Below, in pieces: positions 13,548 through 28,631 of a stretch of 64,000 nucleotides of DNA. The stretch comes from Clusia tigrina (taxonomy: Eukaryota; Arthropoda; Insecta; Diptera; Clusiidae). The stretch spans positions 95,588,542-95,652,541 of the forward strand of contig OV050032.1 in assembly GCA_920105625.2 (NCBI GenBank), given 5' to 3'. The stretch's first letter is position 1. Each line of letters starts with the position of its first letter. The notes beneath the pieces were generated by a model. The model made no database searches and had not been told where the DNA came from. It saw only the letters and a list, made by a program, of their open reading frames with translations. The position numbers and the translations under genes were made by a program.

Positions 13548-14527
13548 ACTGGAGCGTCATAAATCCTTGAAATTTTGTAACAATAAACTACTCGAGCCTT
13601 TTGTCAATTTAAGCTTTCGCTCAAAGTTATGCTACCCTAGAGTCCCAAATCAAACACTGATAAAACTTCAAATGTCCCCAACTTCTTTACGGTACGTCCT
13701 ACACCTATCAAAGTTTGCAACATACAAATGCTTGTAACTTTTTACTGGAGCGTCATAAAACCTTGAAATTTTGTAACAATGAAGTACTCGAGCCTCTTGT
13801 CAATTTAAGCCATCGCTCAAAGCTATGCTACCCTTGAGTCCCAAATCAAACACTGATAAAACTTCAAACGCCCCTAACTTCTTTACGGTACGTCCTACAC
13901 CTATCTAAGTGTGCAACATACAAATGCTTGTAACTTTTTACTGGAGCGTCATAAAACCTTGAAATTTTGTAACAATAAAGTACTCGAGCCTCTGGTCAAT
14001 TTAAGCCATCGCTCAAAGCTATGCTACCCTAGAGTCCCAAATCAAACACTGATAAAACTTCAAATGGCCCCAACTTCTATACGGGACGTCCTACACCAAT
14101 CAAAGTTTGCAACATACAAATGCTTGTAACTTTTTACTGGAGCGTCATAAAACCTTGAAATTTTGTAACAATAAAGTACTCGAGCCTCTTGTCAATTTAA
14201 GCCATCGCTCAAAGCTATGCTACCCTTGAGTCCCAAATCAAACACTGATAAAACTTCAAACGCCGCTTACTTCTATACGGTACGTCCTACACATATCAAA
14301 GTTTGCAACATTCAAATGCTTGTAACTTTTCACTGGAACGTCATAAAACCTTGAAATTTTGTAACAATAAAGTACTCGAACATCTTGTCAATTTAAGTTA
14401 TCGCTCAAAGCTATGCTACCATTGAGTCCCAAATAAAACACTGATAAAACTTCAAATGGCCCTAACTTCTATACGGTACGTCCTACACCTATCAAAGTTT
14501 GCAACATACAAATGCTTGTAACTTTTT

Positions 14528-16879
14528 ACTGGTGCGTCATAAAACCTTGAAATTTTGTAACAATAAAGTACTCGAGCCTCTTGTCAATTTGAGCTATCGC
14601 TCAAAGCTATGCTACCCTAGAGTCCCAAATCAAACACTGATAAAACTTCAAACGCCCCCAACTTCTTTACGGTACGTCCTACACCTATCAAAGTTTGCAA
14701 CATACAAATGCTTGCAACTTTTTACTGGAGCGTCATAAAACGTTGAAATTTTGTAACAATAAAGTACTCGAGCCTCTTGTCAATTTAAGCCATCGCTCAA
14801 AGCTATGCTACCCTAGAGTCCCAAATCAAACACTGATAAAACTTCAAACGCCCCTAACTTCATTACGGTACGTCCTACACCTATCAAAGTTTGCAACATA
14901 CAAATGCTTGTAACTTTTTACTGGAGCGTCATAAAACCTTGAAATTTTGTAACAATAAAGTACTCGAGCCTCTTGTCAATTTAAGCCATCGCTCAAAGCT
15001 ATGCTACCCTAGAGTCCCAAATCAAACACTGATAAAACTTCAAACGCCCCTAACTTCTTTACGGTACGTCCTACACATATCAAAGTTTGCAACATTCAAA
15101 TGCTTGTAACTTTTTACTGGAGCGTCATAAAACCTTGAAATTTTGTAACAATAAAGTACTCGATCATCTTGTCATTTTAAGTTATCGCTCAAAGCTATGC
15201 TACCATTGAGTCCCAGATCAAACACTGATAAAACTTCTAATGGCAATAACTTCTATACGGTACGTGCTACACCTATCAAAGTTTGCAACATACAAATGCT
15301 TGTATCTTTTTACTGGAGCGTCATAAAACCTTGAAATTTTGTAACAATAAAGTACTCGAGCCTCTTGTCAATTTAACCTATCGCTCAAAGCTATGCTACC
15401 CTTGAGTCCCAAATAAAACACTGATAAAACTTCAAATGGCCCTAACTTCTATACGGTACGTCCTACACCTATCAAAGTTTGCAACATACAAATGCTTGTA
15501 ACTTTTTACTGGAGCGTCATAAAACCTTGAAATTTTGTAACAATAAAGTACTCGAGCCTCTTGTCAATTTAAGCCATCGCTCAAAGCTATGCTACCCTAG
15601 AGTCCCAAATCAAACACTGATAAAAGTTCAAACGCCCCTAACTTCTTTACGGTACGTCCTACACATATCAAAGTTTGCAACATTCAAATGCTTGTAACTT
15701 TTCACTGGAGCGTCATAAAACCTTGAAATTTTGTAACAATAAAGTACTCGAACATCTTGTCAATTTAAGTTATCGCTCAAAGCTATGCTACCATTGAGTC
15801 CCAAATAAAACACTGATAAAACTTCAAATGGCCCTAACTTCTATACGGTACGTCCTACACCTATCAAAGTTTGCAACATACAAATGCTTGTAACTTTTTA
15901 CTGGTGCGTCATAAAACCTTGAAATTTTGTAACAATAAAGTACTCGAGCCTCTTGTCAATTTGAGCTATCGCTCAAAGCTATGCTACCCTAGAGTCCCAA
16001 ATCAAACACTGATAAAACTTCAAACGCCCCCAACTTCTTTACGGTACGTCCTACACCTATCAAAGTTTGCAACATACAAATGCTTGCAACTTTTTACTGG
16101 AGCGTCATAAAACGTTGAAATTTTGTAACAATAAAGTACTCGAGCCTCTTGTCAATTTAAGCCATCGCTCAAAGCTATGCTACCCTAGAGTCCCAAATCA
16201 AACACTGATTAAACTTCAAACGCCCCTAACTTCAATACGGTACGTCCTACACCTATCAAAGTTTGCAACATACAAATGCTTGTAACTTTTTACTGGAGCG
16301 TCATAAAACCTTGAAATTTTGTAACAATAAAGTACTCGAGCCTCTTGTCAATTTAAGCCATCGCTCAAAGCTATGCTACCCTAGAGTCCCAAATCAAACA
16401 CTGATAAAACTTCAAACGCCCCTAACTTCTTTACGGTACGTCCTACACATATCAAAGTTTGCAACATTCAAATGCTTGTAACTTTTTACTGGAGCGTCAT
16501 AAAACCTTGAAATTTTGTAACAATAAAGTACTCGATCATCTTGTCATTTTAAGTTATCGCTCAAAGCTATGCTACCATTGAGTCCCAGATCAAACACTGA
16601 TAAAACTTCAAATGGCAATAACTTCTATACGGTACGTGCTACACCTATCAAAGTTTGCAACATACAAATGCTTGTATCTTTTTACTGGAGCGTCATAAAA
16701 CCTTGAAATTTTGTAACAATAAAGTACTCGAGCCTCTTGTCAATTTAACCTATCGCTCAAAGCTATGCTACCCTTGAGTCCCAAATAAAACACTGATAAA
16801 ACTTCAAATGGCCCTAACTTCTATACGGTACGTCCTACACCTATCAAAGTTTGCAACATACAAATGCTTGTAACTTTTT
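14528..16879. repeat. Older 7-mer higher-order repeat (1372 bp) with a 5-mer deletion copy
   Basis: The monomer marked 'ctggtgcgtc' plus 'tttgagctatcg' starts units at 14528, 15900 and 16880. Unit 1 is seven monomers (1372 bp) and includes 'acgttgaaat', 'cgatcatc', 'cccagatc', 'acgtgctac' and 'aacctatcg' in order. Unit 2 repeats the first five (980 bp) and omits the last two. Later diagnostic monomers at 18833, 21773, 27064 and 30395 are spaced irregularly, so the pattern decays downstream. Confidence 0.88.
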
Positions 16880-17699
16880 ACTGGTGCGTCATAAAACCTT
16901 GAAATTTTGTAACAATAAAGTACCCGAGCCTCTTGTCAATTTGAGCTATCGCTCAAAGCTATGCTACCCTAGAGTCCCAAATCAAACACTGATAAAACTT
17001 CAAACGCCCCCAACTTCTTTACGGTACGTCCTACACCTATCAAAGTTTGCAACATACAAATGCTTGCAACTTTTTACTGGAGCGTCATAAAACTTTGAAA
17101 TTTTGTAACAATAAAGTACTCGAGCCTCTTGTCAATTTAAGCCATCGCTCAAAGCTATGCTACCCTAGAGTCCCAAATCAAACACTGATAAAACTTCAAA
17201 CGCCCCTAACTTCAATACGGTACGTCCTACACCTATCAAAGTTTGCAACATACAAATGCTTGTAACTTTTTACTGGAGCGTCATAAAACCTTGAAATTTT
17301 GTAACAATAAAGTACTCGAGCCTCTTGTCAATTTAAGCCATCGCTCAAAGCTATGCTACCCTAGAGTCCCAAATCAAACACTGATAAAACTTCAAACGCC
17401 CCTAACTTCTTTACGATACGTCCTACACATATCAAAGTTTGCAACATTCAAATGCTTGTAACTTTTTACTGGAGCGTCATAAAACCTTGAAATTTTGTAA
17501 CAATAAAGTCCTCGAGCATCTTGTCATTTTAAGTTATCGCTCAAAGCTATGCTACCATTAAGTCCCAAATCAAACACTGATAAAACTTCAAATGGCAATA
17601 ACTTCTATACGGTACGTCCTACACCTATCAAAGTTTGCAACATACAAATGCTTGTATCTTTTTACTGGAGCGTCATAAAACCTTGAAATTTTGTAACAA

Positions 17700-17720
17700 T
17701 AAAGTACTCTTGTCAATTTA
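17700..17720 (+). repeat. 7-bp deletion removing the CTCGAG site
   Basis: The sequence reads 'agtactcttgtc' where neighbours read 'agtactcgagcctcttgtc'. Seven bases between two 'ctc' words are missing, as expected from slippage. The loss is absent in the corresponding monomer of the second large unit (near 29657), so it either followed the duplication or was not copied. Confidence 0.95.
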
Positions 17721-20700
17721 AGCTATCGCTCAAAGCTATGCTCCCCTTGAGTCCCAAATCAAACACTGATAAAACTTCAAATGACCCTAACTTCTGTACG
17801 GTACGTCCTACACCTATCAAAGTTTGCAACATACAAATGCTTGTAACTTTTTACTGGAGCGTCATAAAACCTTGAAATTTTGTAACAATAAAGTACCCGA
17901 GCCTCTTGTCAATTTAAGCTATCGCTCAAAGCTATGCTACCCTAGAGTCCCAAATCAAACACTGATAAAACTTCAAACGCCCCTAACTTTTATACGGTAC
18001 TTCCTACACATATCAAAGTTTGCAACATTCAAATGCTTGTAACTTTTTACTGGAGCGTCATAAAACCTTGAAATTTTGTATCAATGAAGTACTCGAGCCT
18101 CTTGTCAATTTAAGCCATCGCTCAAAGCTATGCTACCCTTGAGTCCCAAATCAAACACCGATAAAACTTCAAACGCCCCTAACTTCTTTACGGTACGTCC
18201 TACACCTATCAAAGTTTGCAACATACAAATGCTTGTAACTTTTTACTGGAGCGTCATAAAACCTTGAAATTTTGTAACAATAAATTACTCGAGCCTCTTG
18301 TCAATTTAAGCCATCGCTCAAAGCTATGCTACCCTAGAGTCCCAAATCAAACACTGATAAAAGTTCAAACGCCCCTAACTTCTTTACGGTACGACCTACA
18401 CATATCAAAGTTTGCAACATTCAAATGCTTGTAACTTTTTACTGGAGCGTCATAAAACCTTGAAATTTTGTAACAATAAAGTACTCGAACATCTTGTCAA
18501 TTTAAGTTATCGCTCAAAGCTATGCTACCATTGAGTCCCAGATCAAACACTGATAAAACTTCAAATGGCAATAACTTCTATACGGTACGTCCTACACCTA
18601 TCAAAGTTTGCAACATACAAATGCTTGTATCTTTTTACTGGAGCGTCATAAAACCTTGAAATTTTGTAACAATAAAGTACTCGAGCCTCTTGTCAATTTA
18701 ACCTATCGCTCAAAGGTATGCTACCCTTGAGTCCCAAATAAAACACTGATAAAACTTCAAATGGCCCTAACTTCTATACGGTACGTCCTACACCTATCAA
18801 AGTTTGCAACATACAAATGCTTGTAACTTTTTACTGGTGCGTCATAAAACCTTGAAATTTTGTAACAATAAAGTACCCGAGCCTCTTGTCAATTTGAGCT
18901 ATCGGTCAAAGCTATGCTACCCTAGAGTCCCAAATCAAACACTGATAAAACTTCAAACGCCCCCAACTTCTTTACGGTACGTCCTACCCCTATCAAAGTT
19001 TGCAACATACAAATGCTTGCAACTTTTTACTGGAGCGTCATAAAACGTTGAAATTTTGTAACAATAAAGTACTCGAGCCTCTTGTCAATTTAAGCCATCA
19101 CTCAAAGCTATGCTACCCTAGAGTCCCCAATCAAACACTGATAAAACTTCAAACGCCCCTAACTTCAATACGGTACGTCCTACACCTATCAAAGTTTGCA
19201 ACATACAAATGTTTGTAACTTTTTACTGGAGCGTCATAAAACCTTGAAATTTTGTAACAATAAAGTACTCGAGCATCTTGTCAATTTAAGTTATCGCTCA
19301 AAGCTATGCTACCCTAGAGTCCCAAATCAAACACTGATAAAACTTCAAACGCCCCTAACTTATTTACGGTACGTCCTACACCTATCAAAGTTTGCAACAT
19401 ACAAATGCTTGTAACTTTTTACTGGAGCGTCATAAAACCTTGAAGTTTTGTAACAATAAAGTACTCTAGCCTCTTGTCAATTTAAGCCATCGCTCAAAGC
19501 TATGCTACCCTTGAGTTCCAAATCAAACACTGATAAAACTTCAAACGCCCCTAACTTCTATACGGTACGTCCTACACCTATCAAAGTTTGCAAGATACAA
19601 ATGCTTGTAACTTTTTACTGGATCGTCATAAAACCTTGAAATTTTGTAACAATAAAGTACTCGAGCCTCTTGTCAATTTAAGCCATCGCTCAAAGCTATG
19701 CTACCCTAGAGTCCCAAATCAAACACTGATAAAAATTCAAACGCCCCTAACTTCTTTACGGTACGTCCTACACATATCAAAGTTTGCAACATTCAAATGC
19801 TAGTAACTTTTTACTGGTGCGTCATAAAACCTTGAAATTTTGTAACAATAAAGTACTCGAGCATCTTGTCTTTTTAAGTTATCGCTCAAAGCTATGCTAC
19901 CATTAAGTCCCAAATCAAACACTGATAAAACTTCAAATGGCAATAACTTCTATACGGTACGTCCTACACCTATCAAAGTGTGCAACATACAAATGCTTGT
20001 ATCTTTTTACTGGAGCGTCATAAAACCTTGAAATTTTGTAACAATAAAGTACTCGAGCCTCTTGTCAATTTAAGCTATCGCTCAAAGCTATGCTCCCCTT
20101 GAGTCCCAAATCAAACACTGATAAAACTTCAAATGACCCTAACTTCTGTACGGTACGTCCTACACCTATCAAAGTTTGCAACATACAAATGCTTGAAACT
20201 TTTTACTGGAGCGTCATAAAACCTTGAAATTTTGTAACAATAAAGTACCCGAGCCTCTTGTCAATTTAAGCTATCGCTCAAAGCTATGCTACCCTAGAGT
20301 CCCAAATCAAACACTGATAAAACTTCAAACGCCCCTAACTTCTATACGGCACTTCCTACACATATCAAAGTTTGCAACATTCAAATGCTTGTAACGTTTT
20401 ACTGGAGAGTCATAAAACCTTGAAATTTTGTAACAATGAAGTACTCGAGCCTCTTGTCAATTTAAGCCATCGCTCAAAGCTATGCTACCCTTGAGTCCCA
20501 AATCAAACACTGATAAAACTTCAAACGCCCCTAACTTCTTTACGGTACGTCCTACACCTATCAAAGTTTGCAACATACAAATGCTTGTAACTTTTTACTG
20601 GAGCGTCATAAAACCTTGAAATTTTGTAACAATAAAGTACTCGAGTATCTTGTCAATTTAAGCCATCGCTCAAAGCTATGCTACCCTTGAGTCCCAAAAC

Positions 20701-23700
20701 AAACACTGATAAAACTTCAAATGGCCCTAACTTTTATACGGTACGTCCAACACCTATCAAAGTTTGCAACATACAAATGCTTGTAACTTTTTACTGGAGC
20801 GTCATAAAACCTTGAAATTTTGTAACAATAAAGTACTCGAGCCTCTTGTCAATTTAAGATATCGCTCAAAGCTATGCTCCCCTTGAGTCCCAAATCAAAC
20901 ACTGATAAAACTTCAAATGGCCCTAACTTCTATACGGTACGTCCTACACCAATCAAAGTTGGCAGCATTCAAATGCTTGTAACTTTTTACTGGAGCGTCA
21001 TAAAACCTTGAAATTTTGTAACAATAAAGTACTCGAGCCTCTTGTCAATTTAAGCCATCGCTCAAAGCTATGCTACCCTTGAGTCCCAAATCAAACACTG
21101 ATAAAACTTCAAACGCCCCTAACTTCTATACGGTACGTCCTACACCTATCAAAGTTTGCTACATACAAATGCTTGTAACTTTTTACTGGAGCGTCATAAA
21201 ACCTTGAAATTTTGTAACAATAAAGTACTCGAACATCTTGTCAATTTAAGATATCGCTCAAAGCTATGCTACCATTGAGTCCCAGATCAAACACTGATAA
21301 AACTTCAAATGGCAATAACTTCTATACGGTACGTCCTACACCTATCAAAGTTTGCAACATACAAATGCTTGTACCTTTTTACTGGAGCGTCATAAAACCT
21401 TGAAATTTTCTAACAATAAAGTACTCGAGCCTCTTGTCAATTTAACCTATCGCTCAAAGCTATGCTACCCTTGAGTCCCAAATAAAACACTGATAAAACT
21501 TCAAATGGCCCTAACTTCTATACGGTACGTCCTACACCTATCAAAGTTTGCAACATACAAATGCTTGTAACTTTTTACTGGAGCGTCATAAAACCTTGAA
21601 ATTTTGTAACAATAAAGTACTCGAGCCTCTTGTCAATTTAAGCCATCGCTCAAAGCTATGCTACCCTAGATTCCCAAATCAAACACTGATAAAAGTTCAA
21701 ACGCCCCTAACTTCTTTACGGTACGTCCTACACATATCAAAGTTTGCAACATTCAAATGCTTGTAACTTTTTACTGGTGCGTCATAAAACCTTGAAATTT
21801 TGTAACAATAAAGCACCCGAGCCTCTTGTCAATTTGAGCTATCGCTCAAAGCTATGCTACCCTAGAGTCCCAAATCAAACACTGATAAAACTTCAAACGC
21901 CCCCAACTTCTTTACGGTACGTCCTACACCTATCAAAGTTTGCAACATACAAATGCTTGCAACTTTTTACTGGAGCGTCATAAAACGTTGAAATTTTGTA
22001 ACAATAAAGTACTCGAGACTCTTGTCAATTTAAGCCATCGATCAAAGCTATGCTACCCTAGAGTCCCAAATCAGACACTGATAAAACTTCAAACGCCCCT
22101 AACTTCAATACGGTACGTCCTACACCTATCAAAGTTTGCAACATACAAATGCTTGTAACTTTTTACTGGAGCGTCATAAAACCTTGAAATTTTGTAACAA
22201 TAAAGTACTCGAGCATCTTGTCAATTTAAGTTATCGCTCAAAGCTATGCTACCCTAGAGTCCCAAATCAAACACTGATAAAACTTCAAACGCCCCTAACT
22301 TATTTACGGTACCTCCTACACCTATCAAAGTTTGCAACATACAAATGCTTGTAACTTTTTACTGGAGCGTCATAAAACCTTGAAGTTTTGTAACAATAAA
22401 GTACTCGAGCCTCTTGTCAATTTAAGCAATCGCTCAAAGCTATGCTACCCTTGAGTCCCAAATCAAACACTGATAAAACTTCAAATGGCAATAACTTCTA
22501 TACGGTACGTCCTACACCTATCAAAGTTTGCAACATACAAATGCTTGTATCTTTTTACTGGAGCGTCATAAAACCTTGAAATTTTGTAACAATAAAGTAC
22601 TCGAGCCTCTTGTCAATTTAAGCTATCGCTCAAAGCTATGCTCCCCTTGAGTCCCAAATCAAACACTGATAAAACTTCAAATGACCCTAACTTCTGTACG
22701 GTACGTCCCACACCTATCAAAGTTTGCAACATACAAATGCTTGTAACTTTTTACTGGAGCGTCAAAAAACCTTGAAATTTTGTAACAATAAAGTACCCGA
22801 GCCTCTTGTCAATTTAAGCTATCGCTCAAAGCTATGCTACCCTAGAGTCCCAAATCAAACACTGGTAAAACTTCAAACGCCCCTAACTTCTTTACGGTAC
22901 GTCCTACACCTATCAAAGTTTGCAACATTCAAATGCTTGTAACTTTTTACTGGAGCGTCATAAAACCTTGAAATTTTGTAACAATGAAGTACTCGAGCCT
23001 CTTGTCAATTTAAGCCATCGCTCAAAGCTATGCTACCCTTGAGTCCCAAATCAAACACTGATAAAACTTCAAACGCCCCTAACTTCTTTACGGTACGTCC
23101 TACACCTATCAAAGTTTGCAACATTCAAATGCTTGTAACATTTTAGTGCAGCGTCATAAAAACTTGAAATTTTGTAACAATGAAGTACTCGAGCCTCTTG
23201 TCAATTTAAGCCATCTGTCAAAGCTATGCTACCCTTGAGTCCCAAATCAAACACTGATAAAACTTCAAACGCCCCTAACTTCTTTTCGGTACGTCCTACA
23301 CCTATCAAAGTTTGCAACATACAAATGCTTGTAACTTTTTACTGGAGCGTCATAAAACCTTGAAATTTTGTAACAATAAAGTACCCGAGCCTCTTGTCAA
23401 TTTAAGCCATCGCTCAAAGCTATGCTACCCTAGAGTCCCAAATCAAACACTGATAAAACTTCAAACGCCCCTAACTTCTATACGGTACTTCCTACACATA
23501 TCAAAGTTTGCAACATTCAAATGCTTGTAACTTTTTACTGGAGCGTCATAAAACCTTGAAATTTTGTAACAATGAAGTACTCGAGCCTCTTGTCAATTTA
23601 AGCCATCGCTCAAAGCTATGCTACCCTTGAGTCCCAAATCAAACACTGATAAAACTTCAAACGCCCCTAACTTATTTACGGTACGTCCTACACCTATCAA

Positions 23701-26700
23701 AGTTTGCAACATACAAATGCTTGTAACTTTTTACTGGAGCGTCATAAAACCTTGAAATTTTGTAACAATAAAGTACTCGAGCATCTTGTCAATTTAAGTT
23801 ATCGCTCAAAGCTATGCTACCATTGAGTCCCAAATCAAACACTGATTAAACTTCAAATGGCAATAACTTCTATACGGTACATCCTACACCTATCAAAGTT
23901 TGCAACATACAAATGCTTGTATTTTTTTACTGGAGCGTCATAAAACCTTGAAATTTTGTAGCAAACAAGTACTCGAGCCTCTTGTCAATTTAAGCTATCG
24001 CTCAAAGCTATGCTACCCTTGAGTCCCAAATCAAACACTGACAAAACTTCAAATGGCCCTAACTTCTATACGGTACGTCCTACACCTATCAATGTTTGCA
24101 ACATACAAATGCTTGTAACTTTTTACTGGAGCGTCATAAAACCTTGAAATTTTGTAACAATAAAGTACCCGAGCCTCTTGTCAATTTAAGCTATCGCTCA
24201 AAGCTATGCTACCCTAGAGTCCCAAATCAAACACTGATAAAACTTCAAACGCCCCTAACTTCTTTACGGTACGTCCTACACCTATCAAAGTTTGCAACAT
24301 ACAAATGCTTGTAACTTTTTACTGGAGCGTCATAAAACCTTGAAATTTTGTAACAATAAAGTACTCGAGCCTCTTGGCAATTTAAGCCATCGCTCAAAGC
24401 TATGCTACCCTTGAGTCCCAAATCAAACACTGATAAAACTTCAAACGCCCCTAACTTCTTTACGGTACGTCCTACACCTATCAAAATTTGCAACATACAA
24501 ATGCTTGTAACTTTTTACTGGAGCGTCATAAAACCTTGAAGTTTTGTAACAATAAAGTACTCGAGCCTCTTGTCAATTTAAGCCATCGCTCCAAGCTATG
24601 CTACCCTTGAGTCCCAAATCAAACACTGATAAAACTTCAAACGCCCCTAACTTCTATACAGTACGTCCTACACCTATCAAAGTTTGCAACATACAAATGC
24701 TTGTAACTTTTTACTGGAGCGTCATAAAACCTTGAAATTTTGTAATAATAAAGTACTCGAGCCTCTTGTCAATTTAAGCCATCGCTCAAAGCTATGCTAC
24801 CCTAGACTCCCAAATCAAACACTGATAAAACTTCAAACGCCCCTAACTTCTTTACGGTACGTCCAACACATATCAAAGTTTGCAACATACAAATGCTTGT
24901 AACTTTTTACTGGAGCGTCATAAAACCTTGAAATTTTGTAACAATAAAGTACCCGAGCCTCTTGTCAATTTAAGCCATCGCTCAAAGCTATGCCACCCTA
25001 GAGTCCCAAATCAAACACTGATAACACTTCAAACGCCCCTAACTTCTTTACGGTACGTGCTACACGTATCAAAGTTTGCAACATTCAAATGCTTGTAACT
25101 TTTTACTGGAGCGTCATAAAACCTTGAAATTTTGTAACAATGAAGTACTCGAGCCTCTTGTCAATTTAAGCCATCGGTCAAAGCTATGCTACCCTTGAGT
25201 CCCAAATCAAACACTGATAAAACTAAAAACGCCCCTAACTTCTTTACGGTACGTCCTACACCTATCAAAGTTTGCAACATACAAATGCTTGTAACTTTTT
25301 ACTGGAGCGTCATAAAACCTTGAAATTTTGTAACAATAAAGTACCCGAGCCTCTTGTCAATTTAAGCTATCGCTCAAAGCTATGCTACCCTTGAGTCCCA
25401 AATCAAACACTGATAAAACTTCAAACGCCCCTAACTTCTTTACGGTACGTCCTACACCTATCAAAATTTGCAACATACAAAAGCTTGTAACTTTTTACTG
25501 GAGCGTCATAAAACCTTGAAGTTTTGTAACAATAAAGTACTCGAGCCTCTTGTCAATTTAAACCATCGCTCAAAGCTATGCTACCCTAGAGTCCCAAATC
25601 AAACACTGATAAAACTTCAAACGCCCCTAACTTCTATACAGTACGTCCTACACCTATCAAAGTTTGCAACATACAAATGCTTGAAACTTTTTACTGGAGC
25701 GTCATAAAACCTTGAAATTTTGTAACAATAAAGTACTCGAGCCTCTTGTCAATTTAAGCTATCGCTCAAAGCTATGCTACCCTTGAGTCCCAAAACAAAC
25801 ACTGATAAAACTTCAAACGCCCCTAACTTCTATACGGTACGTCCTACACCTATCAAAGTTTGCAACATACAAATGCTTGGAACTTTTTACTGGAGCATCA
25901 TAAATCCTTGAAATTTTGTAACAATAAACTACTCGAGCCTTTTGTCAATTTAAGCTTTCGCTCAAAGTTATGCTACCCTAGAGTCCCAAATCAAACACTG
26001 ATAAAACTTCAAATGGCCCCAACTTCTTTACGGTACGTCCTACACCTATCAAAGTTTGCAACATACAAATGCTTGTAACTTTTTACTGGAGCGTCATAAA
26101 ACCTTGAAATTTTGTAACAATGAAGTACTCGAGCCTCTTGTCAATTTAAGCCATCGCTCAAAGCTATGCTACCCTTGAGTCCCAAATCAACCACTGATAA
26201 AACTTCAAACGCCTCTAACTTCTTTACGGTACGTCCTACACCTATCTAAGTGTGCAACATACAAATGCTTGTAACTTTTTACTGGAGCGTCATAAAACCT
26301 TGAAATTTTGTAACAATAAAGTACTCGAGCCTCTGGTCAATTTAAGCCATCGCTCAAAGCTATGCTACCCTAGAGTCCCAAATCAAACACTGATAAACTT
26401 CAAATGGCCCCAACTTCTATACGGGACGTCCTACACCAATCAAAGTTTGCAACATACAAATGCTTGTAACTTTTTACTGGAGCGTCATAAAACCTTGAAA
26501 TTTTGTAACAATAAAGTACTCGAGCCTCTTGTCAATTTAAGCCATCGCTCAAAGCTATGCTACCCTTGAGTCCCAAATCAAACACTGATAAAACTTCAAA
26601 CGCCGCTAACTTCTATGCGGTACGTCCTTCACCTATCAAAGTTTGCAACATACAAATGCTTGTAACTTTTTACTGGAGCGTCATAAAACCTTGAAATTTT

Positions 26701-27455
26701 GTAACAATAAAGTACTCGAGCCTCTGGTCAATTTAAGCCATCGCTCAAAGCTATGCTACCCTAGAGTCCCAAATCAAACACTGATAAAACTTCAAATGGC
26801 CCCAACTTCTATACGGGACGTCCTACACCAATCAAAGTTTGCAACATACAAATGCTTGTAACTTTTTACTGGAGCGTCATAAAACCTTGAAATTTAGTAA
26901 CAATAAAGTACTCGAACATCTTGTCAATTTAAGTTATCGCTCAAAGCTATGCTACCATTGAGTCCCAAATAAAACACTGATAAAACTTCAAATGGCCCTA
27001 ACTTCTATACGGTACGTCCTACACCTATCAAAGTTTGCAACATACAAATGCTTGTAACTTTTTACTGGTGCGTCATAAAACCTTGAAATTTTGTAACAAT
27101 AAAGTACCCGAGCCTCTTGTCAATTTGAGCTATCGCTCAAAGCTATGCTACCCTAGAGTCCCAAATCAAACACTGATAAAACTTCAAACGCCCCCAACTT
27201 CTTTACGGTACGTCCTACACCTATCAAAGTTTGCAACATACAAATGCTTGCAACTTTTTACTGGAGCGTCATAAAACGTTGAAATTTTGTAACAATAAAG
27301 TACTCGAGCCTCTTGTCAATTTAAGCCATCGCTCAAAGCTATGCTACCCTAGAGTCCCAAATCAAACACTGATAAAACTTCAAACGCCCCTAACTTCAAT
27401 ACGGTACGTCCTACACCTATCAAAGTTTGCAACATACAAATGCTTGTAACTTTTT

Positions 27456-28631
27456 ACTGGAGCGTCATAAAACCTTGAAATTTTGTAACAATAAAGTACT
27501 CGAGCCTCTTGTCAATTTAAGCCATCGCTCAAAGCTATGCTACCCTAGAGTCCCAAATCAAACACTGATAAAACTTCAAACGCCCCTAACTTCTTTACGG
27601 TACGTCCTACACATATCAAAGTTTGCAACATTCAAATGCTTGTAACTTTTTACTGGAGCGTCATAAAACCTTGAAATTTTGTAACAATAAAGTACTCGAG
27701 CATCTTGTCATTTTAAGTTATCGCTCAAAGCTATGCTCCCCTTGAGTCCCAAATCAAACACTGATAAAACTTCAAATGACCCTAACTTCTGTACGGTACG
27801 TCCTACACCTATCAAAGTTTGCAACATACAAATGCTTGTAACTTTTTACTGGAGCGTCATAAAACCTTGAAATTTTGTAACAATAAAGTACTCGAGCCTC
27901 TTGTCAATTTAAGCCATCGCTCAAAGCTATGTTACCCTTGAGTCCCAAATCAAACACTGATAAAACTTCAAACGCCCCTAACTTCTATACGGTACGTCCT
28001 ACACCTATCAAAGTTTGCAACATACAAATGCTTGTAACTTTTTACTGGAGCGTCATAAAACCTTGAAATTTTGTAACAATAAAGTACTCGAGCCTCTTGT
28101 CAATTTAAGCCATCGCTCAAAGCTATACTACCCTAGAGTCCCAAATCAAACACTGATAAAACTTCAAACGCCCCTAACTTCTTTACGGTACGTCCTACAC
28201 ATATCAAAGTTTGCAACATTCAAATGCTTGTAACTTTTTACTGGAGCGTCATAAAACCTTGAAATTTTGTAACAATAAAGTACTCGAGCATCTTGTCATT
28301 TTAAGTTATCGCTCAAAGCTATGCTCCCCTTGAGTCCCAAATCAAACACTGATAAAACTTCAAATGACCCTAACTTCTGTACGGTACGTCCTACACCTAT
28401 CAAAGTTTGCAACATACAAATGCTTGTAACTTTTTACTGGAGCGTCATAAAACCTTGAAATTTTGTAACAATAAAGTACTCGAGCCTCTTGTCAATTTAA
28501 GCCATCGCTCAAAGCTATGCTACCCTTGAGTCCCAAATCAAACACTGATAAAACTTCAAACGCCCCTAACTTCTATACGGTACGTCCTACACCTATCAAA
28601 GTTTGCAACATACAAATGCTTTTAACTTTTT
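27456..28631. repeat. Three-monomer tandem duplication (588 bp x 2)
   Basis: Monomers at 27456, 27652 and 27848 are repeated at 28044, 28240 and 28436. Both copies carry 'catcttgtcattttaag', 'gctccccttgag' and 'aatgaccctaacttctg'. The copies differ by very few bases, for example 'gttacc' against 'gctacc', and 'ctatacta' near 28125. Confidence 0.92.

Larger units (their letters stand above)
13548..25888. repeat. Large tandem duplication, unit 1 (about 12.3 kb)
   Basis: An ordered series of private monomers in this block recurs in the same order in 25889-36078. Matching pairs of monomer starts are 13548/25889, 14528/27064, 16880/29023, 17853/29807, 18833/30395, 19225/30591, 24713/35099 and 25497/35883. 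Offsets run 12341, 12536, 12143, 11954, 11562, 11366 and 10386 bp, changing by whole monomers apart from known small indels. Unit 2 begins where unit 1 ends, so this is a direct tandem duplication. Confidence 0.85.

Noticed and set aside
14050..14090. CENP-B-box-like sequence at the 'acgggac' variant (also near 26423, 26813, 37005 and 42297)
   Set aside because: CGGG with an upstream A is present, but the required TTCG core is missing at the right distance. No variant I inspected on either strand completes the minimal box.
24245..24496. Minus-strand ATG frame of 83 codons, also at 34631-34882, 39727-39978 and 52471-52722
   Set aside because: It appears only where 'gtcaattt' has become 'ggcaattt', which removes a stop. 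Three of the four are copies of one another through the large duplications, and the fourth has its own 'ggcaattt'. It is a shadow of the satellite.
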